From the NCBI GenBank assembly GCA_023415375.1, contig JAEZKW010000318.1:1-27680 (forward strand): a stretch of DNA of 27,680 nt. The letters run 5' to 3'. The notes below the pieces were generated by a model, which had not been told where the DNA came from, ran no database searches, and saw only the letters and a list, made by a program, of their open reading frames with translations. The stretch is from Bacillota bacterium (GTDB lineage: Bacteria; Bacillota; UBA4882; UBA8346). Shown here in pieces: positions 1 through 7,986 of this stretch (position 1 is the stretch's first letter; each line of letters begins with the position of its first letter). Both the position numbers and the translations under genes were made by a program.

Positions 1-1006
1 TGCATACCTCTGTTTTAACGCCGGATGACCAACAAATGGTTTCCGCTTCAGTTTGAACATACGGATTGAAAGTGCCTATCTGTGGCGGACCCGATGGGGT
101 CATATTAATCGTTGGAATTGTGCCATCGGCATTATATGTAAATTTCTCCAAGCATACCGAACGGGTGAAACTTCCGCCTCCCGGTAAAGCGTTGTTATGA
201 TAAAACAAGTAGGAATTTCCGTTATAATCACATATTCCCGCTTGGTTTGTATAGCAACTGCCATGAGCCATAATGATGCCCCGGTAGGTCCAGGGCCCGG
301 TGGGACTGGTGCTTGTGCAATACGCAAGGTCTTCGGACGGATTGGGAATGGTCGCATATGCCAGGTAGTATAATCCATTGCGTTTATAAAAAAACGGACC
401 TTCCACGTAATTCGATGGTTTCGAGGCTACCTGGACAACGTTCCCCGAATAAGAAATCATATCTTGATTTAATTTCACATAATAAAGATTGGAATGTCCC
501 CAATATAAATAAGCCTGTCCGTCATCGTCGATAAATACGGTCGGGTCGATATCATCCGCCCCGTTGTGTGCGATTAAAGGTTTCCCGAGAGCATCGGTAA
601 AAGGTCCGGCGGGGCTGGTCGATACTGCGACACCGATTGCCATCCCGCCGGTTTTTTGGGTCATCGGAACATAGTAATAAAACTTACCATTTCTATAGAT
701 GCACTGGCCGGCCCAGCAATCACCTTTTGCCCAACTGAATGCAGTGTAGGACAATGGCGTTCCAAGATCGGTCCAGTTTACCATGTCTGTCGAGGAAAAA
801 CATCTCCAGTCATTCATTGTGTAGAAGTTATTTACAGTTACATCCGCGTCATGTCCGGTATACAGGTAACAAACCCCGTTATAGACCATCGGAGCTGGAT
901 CGGCGGTATATAAAGTTTGGACGATTGGGTTGTCCGCAAAACATAATGTGATGACGAAAAACATTATCAACATCAATGAAAACATGATTAAGATCTTATT
1001 TTTCAC
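1..1006 (-). CDS. Secreted GH43 glycosidase (arabinofuranosidase/xylosidase type), 3' end beyond window
   Basis: The reading frame is open for 335 codons from a GTG at 1006 to the window edge, so the C-terminus is missing. GTG is chosen because GGAGG lies 8 nt upstream. Residues 1-24 form a hydrophobic signal peptide ending LCFA. The rest reads as a five-bladed propeller of glycoside hydrolase family 43: the general base Asp36 in TADPAPMV, the pKa-modulating Asp154 in DDIDPTVF and the acid Glu202 in YVEGPFF are all present. After about residue 313 the text NPYVQTEAETICWSSGV is typical of the start of a CBM6 domain in two-domain GH43 enzymes. The enzyme should release arabinose or xylose from arabinoxylan outside the cell. 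Substrate is inferred from the family only. It is separated from the fucose-type operon by a terminator and about 1 kb, so it is probably a separate transcription unit. Confidence 0.92.
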   Translation of the reverse strand, partial: MKNKILIMFSLMLIMFFVITLCFADNPIVQTLYTADPAPMVYNGVCYLYTGHDADVTVNNFYTMNDWRCFSSTDMVNWTDLGTPLSYTAFSWAKGDCWAGQCIYRNGKFYYYVPMTQKTGGMAIGVAVSTSPAGPFTDALGKPLIAHNGADDIDPTVFIDDDGQAYLYWGHSNLYYVKLNQDMISYSGNVVQVASKPSNYVEGPFFYKRNGLYYLAYATIPNPSEDLAYCTSTSPTGPWTYRGIIMAHGSCYTNQAGICDYNGNSYLFYHNNALPGGGSFTRSVCLEKFTYNADGTIPTINMTPSGPPQIGTFNPYVQTEAETICWSSGVKTEVC

Positions 1007-1052
1007 TCGCAAAACCTCCAATTTTAATAAAAATAGATAATATAGACTCCCT

Positions 1053-1077
1053 TTGAAAGATAACCTATTTCTTTCAA
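1053..1077. repeat. Short inverted repeat upstream of the GH43 gene
   Basis: TTGAAAG (1053-1059) and CTTTCAA (1071-1077) are perfect inverted copies separated by 11 nt, about 47 nt upstream of the GH43 start. It could be an operator or a leader hairpin. No matching copy was seen elsewhere in the window, so the role is open. Confidence 0.35.
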
Positions 1078-1093
1078 TCCCTTTACGATTATC

Positions 1094-1240
1094 TTATGGA
1101 ACAGCAACTAATTTCCATTGTTGACGATCATTACCGATATATTGCCATATTTGTACGTTGGAACCATTGGCGGGAGTAACTTGAGACTCATCGATACAAT
1201 AGGCAATAAAACCAATCCAATCATAGTTGCCATATTTTTT
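1094..1240 (-). pseudogene. C-terminal remnant of a ricin-type lectin (CBM13) domain
   Basis: Read on the minus strand, this stretch ends in NGSNVQIWQYIGNDRQQWKL followed by VAVP and a stop. This is the QxW repeat signature that closes ricin B-type lectin/CBM13 domains of secreted glycosidases. The frame is blocked by TGA at 1241-1243 and there is no start codon with a ribosome site, so it is the tail of a lost or frameshifted gene. It sits directly upstream of the GH43 gene, so a second secreted carbohydrate-active enzyme probably once stood here. Confidence 0.6.
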
Positions 1241-2000
1241 TCATCGTTCTCATAATCCTTCATCTTCCTTTATTGCTAAATTTTTACAATCCATTAAAAC
1301 ACTTTTCCCGATCAGGAATTCAATGTTCCCTCCTTCCGAGCCCTATTTTTGAATGTCGCCGGAAAAATTGCCGGTACAATGAAGCGGTGCGGAACAACCG
1401 GATTCGTCAGGTTGCTCACTGGTTAAATTTTCAACAAGCACCAAATCACTCATCGTGAAAGAATATCCATTAATCCGGCGTTCGTAAGATTGAATAGACA
1501 ATTCTTGTAATAGGAAATCTTGGTGGGCGGGACCCAAAGCAAGGTTAATTGTCTCAACTACCGGAATTCAAACCCTGCGTGTTTTAGCGCAACTTAGCCG
1601 GTGATGATTGAGTTGCCGGAGCGGAAAAGGAATGGGATTGGGAGGCGGCGAAGTATAAAAATCGACCCAAGTTTGATAAATGTCTGGCCGAAAGTCCTTA
1701 ATAGGTCCCAAACCTTTGCAGAATACACTCAGTTAGCTAACCCAAGCACCATCGTCACAGAATATTATTACATTTGGGGTATTCATTCCAGCTAAAAGCA
1801 AAAATCGATGAAGGAATTTGTTTGAGATTTCAATCTATTCGTTAGATATCTTTAATATAAAGGAAACATCATCTCGATAAAATAGAAAAAAATTTTTTTT
1901 AATAGAATATTTTGTAACTTTACATCTGGGCTTTTCTTAAAAAGCTGATTACCTTTGAAAAAGCTGTTAAAAAAATAACCCACCACTCAACTCATTGGTG
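1241..2000. other. Gene-poor, probably degenerate stretch
   Basis: No convincing gene is visible in these 760 bases. The minus strand holds short open pieces, for example 1343-1537, which starts without a ribosome binding site, and a broken frame around 1620-1790. They may be further debris of the enzyme that donated the lectin remnant, but no domain was recognised. From about 1800 the sequence is strongly AT-rich. Confidence 0.4.
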
Positions 2001-2040
2001 AAAAAGGGCCGACTCATTTTGGGTTTGAGCCGGCCCTTTT
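2001..2040 (-). terminator. Rho-independent terminator of the aldolase/fucI operon
   Basis: AAAAGGGCCG and CGGCCCTTTT form a GC-rich stem, extended by ACTCA/TGAG across a small bulge. Read on the minus strand it ends in a run of five T. It lies 25 bp downstream of the aldolase stop codon and is correctly oriented to end the minus-strand operon. Confidence 0.85.
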
Positions 2041-2065
2041 GAATTACGGCACATTGGGGCAACTA

Positions 2066-3382
2066 TTACAGCGGAAAAGCCTTCTCAATATCATCAATTT
2101 TGGGTTGATCGATATTAACGATTTCTCCGATGCTTTTGGCTGCAACAATTGTTTTGGCAGTATTTTCGGCGACTTCAAGCCGATCAAAAGCCTTTAAGGA
2201 ATTATTACCGGTAACGATCAGGCAGTAGTTTTCCATCATGGCGACAGGATTTTCTTTCGTCAATACCTTTAAGTCCATCTTGGAAAGGTCGGATTGGAAA
2301 GGCACCCGCCCGACACTCCGCAATACAATATAGCTTTCGGGAATGGTCCGCGAATCGAATCCCGCTTCGGTTACAGCAAAGGCCATGATAGTTGGGGGAG
2401 TGGCATCAATAATAGAATGTACATCAGGATGGTTGTCATAAATCAACTTATGGAGTAAAACCGAAAAACTCGGCATTTTCCCTGCTTCTCTTGAGCCGTT
2501 ATCAATCCGAACGATTTCATCGACTTTCAGATATTTTCTATCAATGCCCTGCGGGTTTATAATGAATGACTGTGCATCAAGGCGAATCGAAAAATTTCCT
2601 TGGGTACTGGCAATAAGTTTTTGATCATAGGCCCGATGGATAAAGGCACACATTTCTTTTCGAGCCTGACGTTCCTCACTACTGTAACTCTGAGGAACAA
2701 ATTCAGGCATTGCAGTAACAGCTTTACTCCTAGATAGTATTGCTTCTTTAATGTCAGTTTCCCTTAAAGAAAGCGAATGGCCGATTTGACAGGCGTTGAT
2801 TTCGGTTTGGGCACAGAATTCTAAGGTTTCAAAAACCATAAAAGCCTTAAAAATATCCTCACCAGCCACTACAACCCCATGATTTTCCAGCATTACAATG
2901 TTAACTCCGCTCTTGAAAACACTCGAAATCTTGTTGCCCAGATCCGCACTCCCCGGCAGTCCATATTCAGCCATTTTGATGGGGCCGCAGATTAAGTCCA
3001 CCTCAGGAAAGAGCTTTGTCTGGGGTATCTTTCGAACTATGCTAAACGATACCAATGCCTGCGGATGAGCATGCACAATAGCTTTGATATCCGGCCTATT
3101 CTGGTATATCGAGCGATGAAAAGGGAGCTCGCACGAAGGCTGGTATTTACCGATAATGGTCCCGTCCGGTTTTACTCTGATAATATCGGAGCTGGTTAAG
3201 GAACCTTTATCGATTCCACTGGGTGTAATCCAAATATCACCGTTGCTATCAAGCATCGATAAATTACCACCTGAAGTGGTCGTCATGCCATAATGGTAAA
3301 TCCGATCCAATATCATAACTAATTGTTCCGCAGGCGGTAATAGCTGAATATTCTTGGAACAAGGTTCAAATTTATAATCCAT
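2066..3382 (-). CDS. Tandem class II aldolase/adducin-fold protein, probable L-fuculose-1-phosphate aldolase
   Basis: This 438-aa protein is about twice the length of FucA or RhaD because it holds two aldolase/adducin domains. Domain 1 (about 15-215) keeps the zinc site: Glu85 in CELPFH, His104 and His106 in HAHP, and His168 in ENHG. Domain 2 (about 235-415) aligns with it but has lost all four ligands: Ser307, Asp326, Thr328 and Tyr386. The likely reaction is cleavage of L-fuculose-1-phosphate (or a similar ketose-1-phosphate) to DHAP and L-lactaldehyde. The ATG at 3382 has GAGG 6 nt upstream. It follows the fucose isomerase gene after a 47-bp gap, is the last gene of the operon, and is followed by a terminator. 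Substrate is inferred from the neighbours. Confidence 0.85.
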   Translation of the reverse strand: MDYKFEPCSKNIQLLPPAEQLVMILDRIYHYGMTTTSGGNLSMLDSNGDIWITPSGIDKGSLTSSDIIRVKPDGTIIGKYQPSCELPFHRSIYQNRPDIKAIVHAHPQALVSFSIVRKIPQTKLFPEVDLICGPIKMAEYGLPGSADLGNKISSVFKSGVNIVMLENHGVVVAGEDIFKAFMVFETLEFCAQTEINACQIGHSLSLRETDIKEAILSRSKAVTAMPEFVPQSYSSEERQARKEMCAFIHRAYDQKLIASTQGNFSIRLDAQSFIINPQGIDRKYLKVDEIVRIDNGSREAGKMPSFSVLLHKLIYDNHPDVHSIIDATPPTIMAFAVTEAGFDSRTIPESYIVLRSVGRVPFQSDLSKMDLKVLTKENPVAMMENYCLIVTGNNSLKAFDRLEVAENTAKTIVAAKSIGEIVNIDQPKIDDIEKAFPL

Positions 3383-3429
3383 GGCTAACCTCTGTTTTCA
3401 TTGTTTTAGGGCCTCAACCAACATTAAAT

Positions 3430-5238
3430 TCATTTACCGTATAAAGGCCCGAAATTGGCACATGCCCGGAAATCGGCCCCTTGCGGATCCATGGCCCCAA
3501 ACATTCCCCAAGCGCTAGGCCGGAAGATCTGCTCTTCCGGTACATTGTGCATACTTACAGGAATTCTGAGCATGGATGCCAGAGTAATCATATCTCCTCC
3601 GATATGTCCATAACTGATAGCGCCATGATTGGCTCCCCAGTTGTTCATGACCGAATAGACATCTTTGAAGGGCCCTACCCCATTTGTAATCGGAACAAAC
3701 CAAGTCGTCGGCCAAGTGGGATCGGTCCGTTTGACCAAAACGTTATGAATTTCAGCCGGAAGATCAACCGTATAACCCTCGGCAATTTGCAATACCGGAC
3801 CGAGTCCTTTGATTAAACAAATTCGCGACATGGTAACCGGCATTCCGCCAAGAGTGGTAAATTCGCTGGAATAACCGCCGCCTCTGAAATAGCCCATATT
3901 TGCATATCGAAAACTCGTTGCTCCGAGACATTTCTCTGCCTCATCCGAAGCAATCTCCCAGAATGGCTTCATGGCAGGTTTATCATCCCGGGACTGCCGG
4001 CCGGTGCCATCCAGACAAGTTGAACCGGAATTAATCAGGTGAATGAATCCATTTTGGGCCATACCGCTTAATTTTTTGCCGGTTACCCGTTCGACCGCAG
4101 CCGGACTCCAATAAGTGCGTACATCAGAAAAGATCTGGGCTGTATTGGTCAGTAAATGACCGAAGAGCATTGGGATACCGTTAAGGCTGTCATTCTCGGT
4201 GGCGACTACAAATGGTTCCCGGATCCCGCTCCAATCGAAAGAAGAATTCAGTATGGTTTCTAAAAAATCTCCATTGGGAAAATGATCGGTCCATTGTCTT
4301 TGTCCTTGGAATCCGGCGGCGATGGCATTATGGCCCAAAGCTTCTTCGCCAAAACCTAGCTCAGCCAGTTTGGGATTACCAATCATCAAGTCCCGGGCAA
4401 TGAGGGCCATTTTGACAACAAATTCCCAGTCCTGGACTTTTTTTGTTGCTGATGCCTGTTGGTTCGGGGGATTGAGGTCCGGTCCCTCTTTACAGTACTC
4501 TTGAGTCCATTTTAAGGCCATTTCATATTCTTTCAAATCATAAATCTTTTCATCCATACGGCGGATAAATTCCGATAAATCGATGGATTCGGAACGCATT
4601 CCCAAGTAATTTTCCAAAAAATTAGGATCAACAATCGAGCCGGCAATGCCCATGGAGGTTCCTCCCATTGCCAAATAAGATTTGCCTCGCATAGTGGCAA
4701 CTGCCAGACCGGCTTTGGTGAATTGTAATAATTTTTCCCGAACATCCTGAGGTATATTAGTATCGGCGGCTTCTTGAACATCATGGCCATAGATCCCGAA
4801 AGCAGGCAACCCTTTTTGATTATGCCCTGCCAATACTGCCGCCAAATATACAGCTCCTGGGCGCTCAGTTCCGTTAAATCCCCAAACTGCTTTAGGAATC
4901 AAGGGGTCCATATCCATCGTCTCAGCGCCATAGCACCAGCATGGAGTGACGGTTAACGATACGCCGACTCCTTCCCGGGCAAATTTTTCGGCAGTTTGAG
5001 CTGCCTCAGCCACCCCGCCGATACATGTATCGGCGATAACACATTCCACCGGTAAACCGTTACTATGTCTGAGATTATCACTGATTAACCGGGCTACGGC
5101 TTTTGCCATTCCCATCGTTTGCTCCTCAAGAGATTCCCTGACTCCCCGCCTTCTTCCATCAATCGTAGGGCGGATTCCCACTTTCGGCATACTGCCCTGT
5201 AGCCTGTTGACAGGCTTTGCCTCTTTGAAACCACTCAT
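3430..5238 (-). CDS. fucI: L-fucose isomerase
   Basis: At 602 aa it has the usual FucI length (the E. coli enzyme is about 591). It converts L-fucose to L-fuculose in the cytoplasm with Mn2+; enzymes of this family also take D-arabinose. Family blocks are present throughout: GIRPTIDGRRRGVRESLE near the N-terminus, FQGQRQWTDHFPNGD about 310-324, ATENDSLNG about 346-354 and GPLY at the end. By alignment from memory with E. coli, the metal ligands would be Glu348, Asp372 and His538. The ATG is preceded by AAGGGGGAAG. Its start overlaps the kinase stop as ATGA, so the two genes are translationally coupled. Identification is firm; whether fucose or D-arabinose is the main substrate is inferred from FucU and the aldolase. 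Confidence 0.95.
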   Translation of the reverse strand: MSGFKEAKPVNRLQGSMPKVGIRPTIDGRRRGVRESLEEQTMGMAKAVARLISDNLRHSNGLPVECVIADTCIGGVAEAAQTAEKFAREGVGVSLTVTPCWCYGAETMDMDPLIPKAVWGFNGTERPGAVYLAAVLAGHNQKGLPAFGIYGHDVQEAADTNIPQDVREKLLQFTKAGLAVATMRGKSYLAMGGTSMGIAGSIVDPNFLENYLGMRSESIDLSEFIRRMDEKIYDLKEYEMALKWTQEYCKEGPDLNPPNQQASATKKVQDWEFVVKMALIARDLMIGNPKLAELGFGEEALGHNAIAAGFQGQRQWTDHFPNGDFLETILNSSFDWSGIREPFVVATENDSLNGIPMLFGHLLTNTAQIFSDVRTYWSPAAVERVTGKKLSGMAQNGFIHLINSGSTCLDGTGRQSRDDKPAMKPFWEIASDEAEKCLGATSFRYANMGYFRGGGYSSEFTTLGGMPVTMSRICLIKGLGPVLQIAEGYTVDLPAEIHNVLVKRTDPTWPTTWFVPITNGVGPFKDVYSVMNNWGANHGAISYGHIGGDMITLASMLRIPVSMHNVPEEQIFRPSAWGMFGAMDPQGADFRACANFGPLYGK

Positions 5239-6728
5239 TTTAACTTCCCCCTTCGTTTATTTTGAATTAGATTTAAGTATTTTTGATAGGTTGGTTCCAG
5301 ATTCCGGTTTCCCGGCATATATCCACGAACTGTAAAAGAATGTTTAATAACTGACCGGGCTTCTTGTAACCCATGTAAAGCTCCGATGCCGATAGCTTGA
5401 ACCATTAAATTACCTAGGGCAGTGGCCTCAACCGGGCCAGTGGTCACCGGTATTTGCAAGGCATCAGCTGTTAACTGCGCTAGAAATTCATCCTGCGAGC
5501 CCCCACCAACAATATGCATTGTGGTTAAGGAGTTTCCGGTTAACTGATGCAACTTTTCTACGACATTACGATATTCCAGAGCCAGACTATCGTAAACTGT
5601 GCGGGCCACTTCTCCAAGGGTTTGGGGAACCATCTGTCCGGTTTCCCGGCAATATTGTTGAATCTCGGTAACCATATTTTGGGGTGTAAAAAAACGTTGG
5701 TCATTTATATTCACAAGCGGTCCCAGTTTTAACTTCCGTGCGGCCTCGGAAATCGTTCCAAAAGTTAGGTTGGCGTCTTGTAGCAACCAAATCCGCCGGC
5801 ATTCTTGAAGCAACCACAAGGCATTAATATTCTTAAACAGTAATGCAGTATAATCCAAACCGCCTTCATTGGTAAAGTCCAATTTACAGGCAGCTGTTGT
5901 AACGACCGGTTTTTGGCTTTCCAAGCCTAATAAAGACCAAGTTCCACTGCTCAAAAAACCGGCATGAGGTGAGGCAAGGGGGGCAGCAGCTATTGCAGCT
6001 GCCGTATCGTGTCCGGTTACAGCCACAACAGGAATAGGCCCGCATCCAATTTCGTTCTGCAAAGACTTTGTCAATACCCCCAAACGTGTTCCTGCAGGGA
6101 AGATGGGTAGCAACTTTTCCGGGGCAAGTCCGATGGCATCCATTAATTCCTGATCCCATGACCGAGTCTGAATATTCATAAGTCCGGTCGTCGAAGCGAT
6201 TGAAAACTCAGCCCCCTGTTCCCCGGTTAATAGATAATTAAAAAGGTCAGGCATTAACAAAATTTTATCTGCAGACTTTAGCAATTCCGGCCGGCTCAAG
6301 ATATCGTCGCCCAGTTGAAAAATCGTGTTAAAACTCATAAATTGAAGGCCGGAACGCTGATAAAAGTAATCTTCACCGTATTTATCAATAAGGGATTTCA
6401 TGACTGGCACTGTACGTTGATCCCGGTAATGATGGGGATTGTCAAGCAATCTGCCTCGCTTATCCACCAGACCATAATCAACACCCCAGGTATCAACCCC
6501 AATACTGGAAATTTCCACTTCTTTGGCAAGAGCCTTTCTAAGTCCAATCTTTACTTCATGCCAAAGCCTTAAGATATCCCAATAAAAATGGTCATTCACC
6601 CAGACGGGCTCATTGGCAAAACGGTGAATTTCCTGAAAACGAATCCGCTCTCCATCAAAACTTCCTAAAATCACCCGCCCGCTGGAGGCTCCGAAATCAA
6701 AGGCCAGCATATGCAGTTCCTTTTCCAA
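5235..6728 (-). CDS. RhaB-like FGGY kinase, probable L-fuculokinase
   Basis: A 497-aa carbohydrate kinase of the FGGY family, closest in appearance to rhamnulokinase: DFGASSGR at 11-18, GVDTWGVDYGLVD at 77-89, and the catalytic base Asp241 in VTGHDTA. Start is a TTG at 6728, supported by GGAGG 8 nt upstream; an in-frame ATG six codons later is the alternative. It overlaps fucI by four bases. Because its partner is a fucose isomerase and no rhamnose isomerase is present, it most likely phosphorylates L-fuculose at C1. RhaB-like proteins filling the FucK role are, from general knowledge, known in Bacteroides and Firmicutes. Rhamnulose as a second substrate is possible. Confidence 0.88.
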   Translation of the reverse strand: MEKELHMLAFDFGASSGRVILGSFDGERIRFQEIHRFANEPVWVNDHFYWDILRLWHEVKIGLRKALAKEVEISSIGVDTWGVDYGLVDKRGRLLDNPHHYRDQRTVPVMKSLIDKYGEDYFYQRSGLQFMSFNTIFQLGDDILSRPELLKSADKILLMPDLFNYLLTGEQGAEFSIASTTGLMNIQTRSWDQELMDAIGLAPEKLLPIFPAGTRLGVLTKSLQNEIGCGPIPVVAVTGHDTAAAIAAAPLASPHAGFLSSGTWSLLGLESQKPVVTTAACKLDFTNEGGLDYTALLFKNINALWLLQECRRIWLLQDANLTFGTISEAARKLKLGPLVNINDQRFFTPQNMVTEIQQYCRETGQMVPQTLGEVARTVYDSLALEYRNVVEKLHQLTGNSLTTMHIVGGGSQDEFLAQLTADALQIPVTTGPVEATALGNLMVQAIGIGALHGLQEARSVIKHSFTVRGYMPGNRNLEPTYQKYLNLIQNKRRGKLK

Positions 6729-6750
6729 CCCATCCCCCTCCTTCTTCTTT

Positions 6751-6792
6751 AATGCCTTAGCCTTAATGCCTTGTCATTAAGGCTAAGGCATT
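6751..6792. repeat. Perfect 18-bp inverted repeat between lacI-type gene and kinase
   Basis: AATGCCTTAGCCTTAATG (6751-6768) is repeated exactly inverted at 6775-6792 around a 6-nt loop. It starts inside the stop codon of the regulator gene and ends about 22 nt before the kinase start. No T-run follows on the minus strand, so it is not a classical terminator for the operon. It may be an mRNA-stabilising or attenuating hairpin, or an operator. Confidence 0.8.
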
Positions 6793-7795
6793 ACACATTT
6801 TTCCCGGTTGATTCCCTCACAACGAATTGCGGCTCCAGAATGACCTTTGTGGCAACACTCTTTCTATTTTTAAGTTTCTGCAATAGAAGTTCAACCGCCA
6901 TTTGTCCCATCGTATGAGCCGGTTGAACCACGCTGGTAAAAAAAGGATTCAAAGTCCCATCGGTATCTGCAGCATCAAAACAGACGACACTCACATCCTT
7001 GGGTACATCCAGATGAGCTTCCCGTAATGCCCTAAAAGCTCCGATGGCCAAGAAATTATTTGCTGCAAATATGGCCGTTGGACGAATCGCATTTTGCAGC
7101 AGTGTCTGGGTCAACAAATAACCTGTTTCTTGGTTGGGTTTTTCTCCCCAAAGAATCATCTTGGGATCATAGGAAATTCCGGCCTTTTGCTGGGCAATTT
7201 TATACCCTTCCATCCGTTGCCGGTAAACGGATATCTCCGGAGCACCCGAAACAAGCGCAATCTGTCTATGCCCTAGCCCAATGAGATAATGTACCAAATC
7301 TTCTGCGCCTTTTGAATTATTGGAGCCCACATAATCAATTTGTAAATGATTGATTTCGCGGTCGATGAGTACCAGGGGAATTTCTCTTTTGATAATTGAT
7401 TTTAGATTCTTGCTCTGTTCCAAAACTGGATCAATGATCAGACCGTCAACCCTGCGCTCCATAAAAGTTTGCAGGTAGGAATATTCCTTAGCGCTGTTTT
7501 CATCCGTATTCCCGAAAATAACGGCAAAACCATTTTCATTGGCCTTATCTTCGATGCCACGCAACAAGGTGGTAAAAAAATTGTTGGTGATATCGGGTAC
7601 CATCACCGCAAACGTATTTGTTGTTTTTCTCACCAGACTGCTGGCGTTGCTATTCGGAATAAAATTGCTTTCCTCTAGTACTTGTTTGACTCTTTGGCGA
7701 GTTTCTTCTTGAACATACGGGTGGTTGTTGATAACCCGGGAAACTGTGGTAATTGAAACTCCAGCCTTTTTTGCAATATCATAAATGGTTGCCAT
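6791..7795 (-). CDS. LacI/GalR-family transcription regulator of the fucose-type operon
   Basis: The start is placed at the ATG at 7795, which gives 334 aa beginning MATIYDIAKKAGVS, the standard LacI helix-turn-helix (about 2-24, with TTVSRVINNHPYV). The frame is open further upstream, but those 47 residues have no homology-like features and run through the operator DNA, so they are rejected. Residues about 60-330 form the periplasmic-binding-protein-like sensor domain (FAVMVPDITNNFFTTLL, FGNTDE, VDGLII). The ribosome site is weak (AGGGA). The gene is co-directional with, and 62 bp upstream of, the kinase-fucI-aldolase genes. It probably represses them and itself through the two palindromes in its leader; the effector is likely a fucose pathway intermediate. 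Confidence 0.93.
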   Translation of the reverse strand: MATIYDIAKKAGVSITTVSRVINNHPYVQEETRQRVKQVLEESNFIPNSNASSLVRKTTNTFAVMVPDITNNFFTTLLRGIEDKANENGFAVIFGNTDENSAKEYSYLQTFMERRVDGLIIDPVLEQSKNLKSIIKREIPLVLIDREINHLQIDYVGSNNSKGAEDLVHYLIGLGHRQIALVSGAPEISVYRQRMEGYKIAQQKAGISYDPKMILWGEKPNQETGYLLTQTLLQNAIRPTAIFAANNFLAIGAFRALREAHLDVPKDVSVVCFDAADTDGTLNPFFTSVVQPAHTMGQMAVELLLQKLKNRKSVATKVILEPQFVVRESTGKNV

Positions 7796-7805
7796 TGTTC
7801 CCTTT

Positions 7806-7821
7806 ATGAAACCCCTTTCAT
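7806..7821. promoter_or_regulatory. LacI-type operator O1
   Basis: ATGAAACCCCTTTCAT is an inverted repeat ATGAAA/TTTCAT with a 4-nt centre, 11 bp upstream of the regulator start. The same half-sites recur at 7872-7887, so both are probably bound by the adjacent regulator. Confidence 0.7.
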
Positions 7822-7871
7822 AATTTGCAATAACAATTAAATGAAATGGACATTGATATAATATAATTTGT

Positions 7872-7887
7872 ATGAAACCCATTTCAT
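7872..7887. promoter_or_regulatory. LacI-type operator O2
   Basis: ATGAAACCCATTTCAT differs from the first operator by one central base and lies 66 bp from it, about six helical turns, which would allow looping. A lone half-site (ATGAAATGG) is visible between them at about 7841-7849. Confidence 0.7.
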
Positions 7888-7986
7888 GACTATTCGTCTT
7901 AATAAAGAAAAGTCCTTCCAAAGATAATCGTTCCATAAATTTAGATTTGGATTTTAAAAACTGCCATCAAAAAGGGTACTTTCTTT

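Noticed and set aside
1343..1537. Minus-strand 64-codon open frame
   Set aside because: No ribosome site, no recognisable domain, lies in a degenerate region with stops on both sides.
7796..7936. N-terminal extension of the first LacI regulator to 7936
   Set aside because: It would put 47 unusual residues before a perfect family start and would run through both operator palindromes; no ribosome site.
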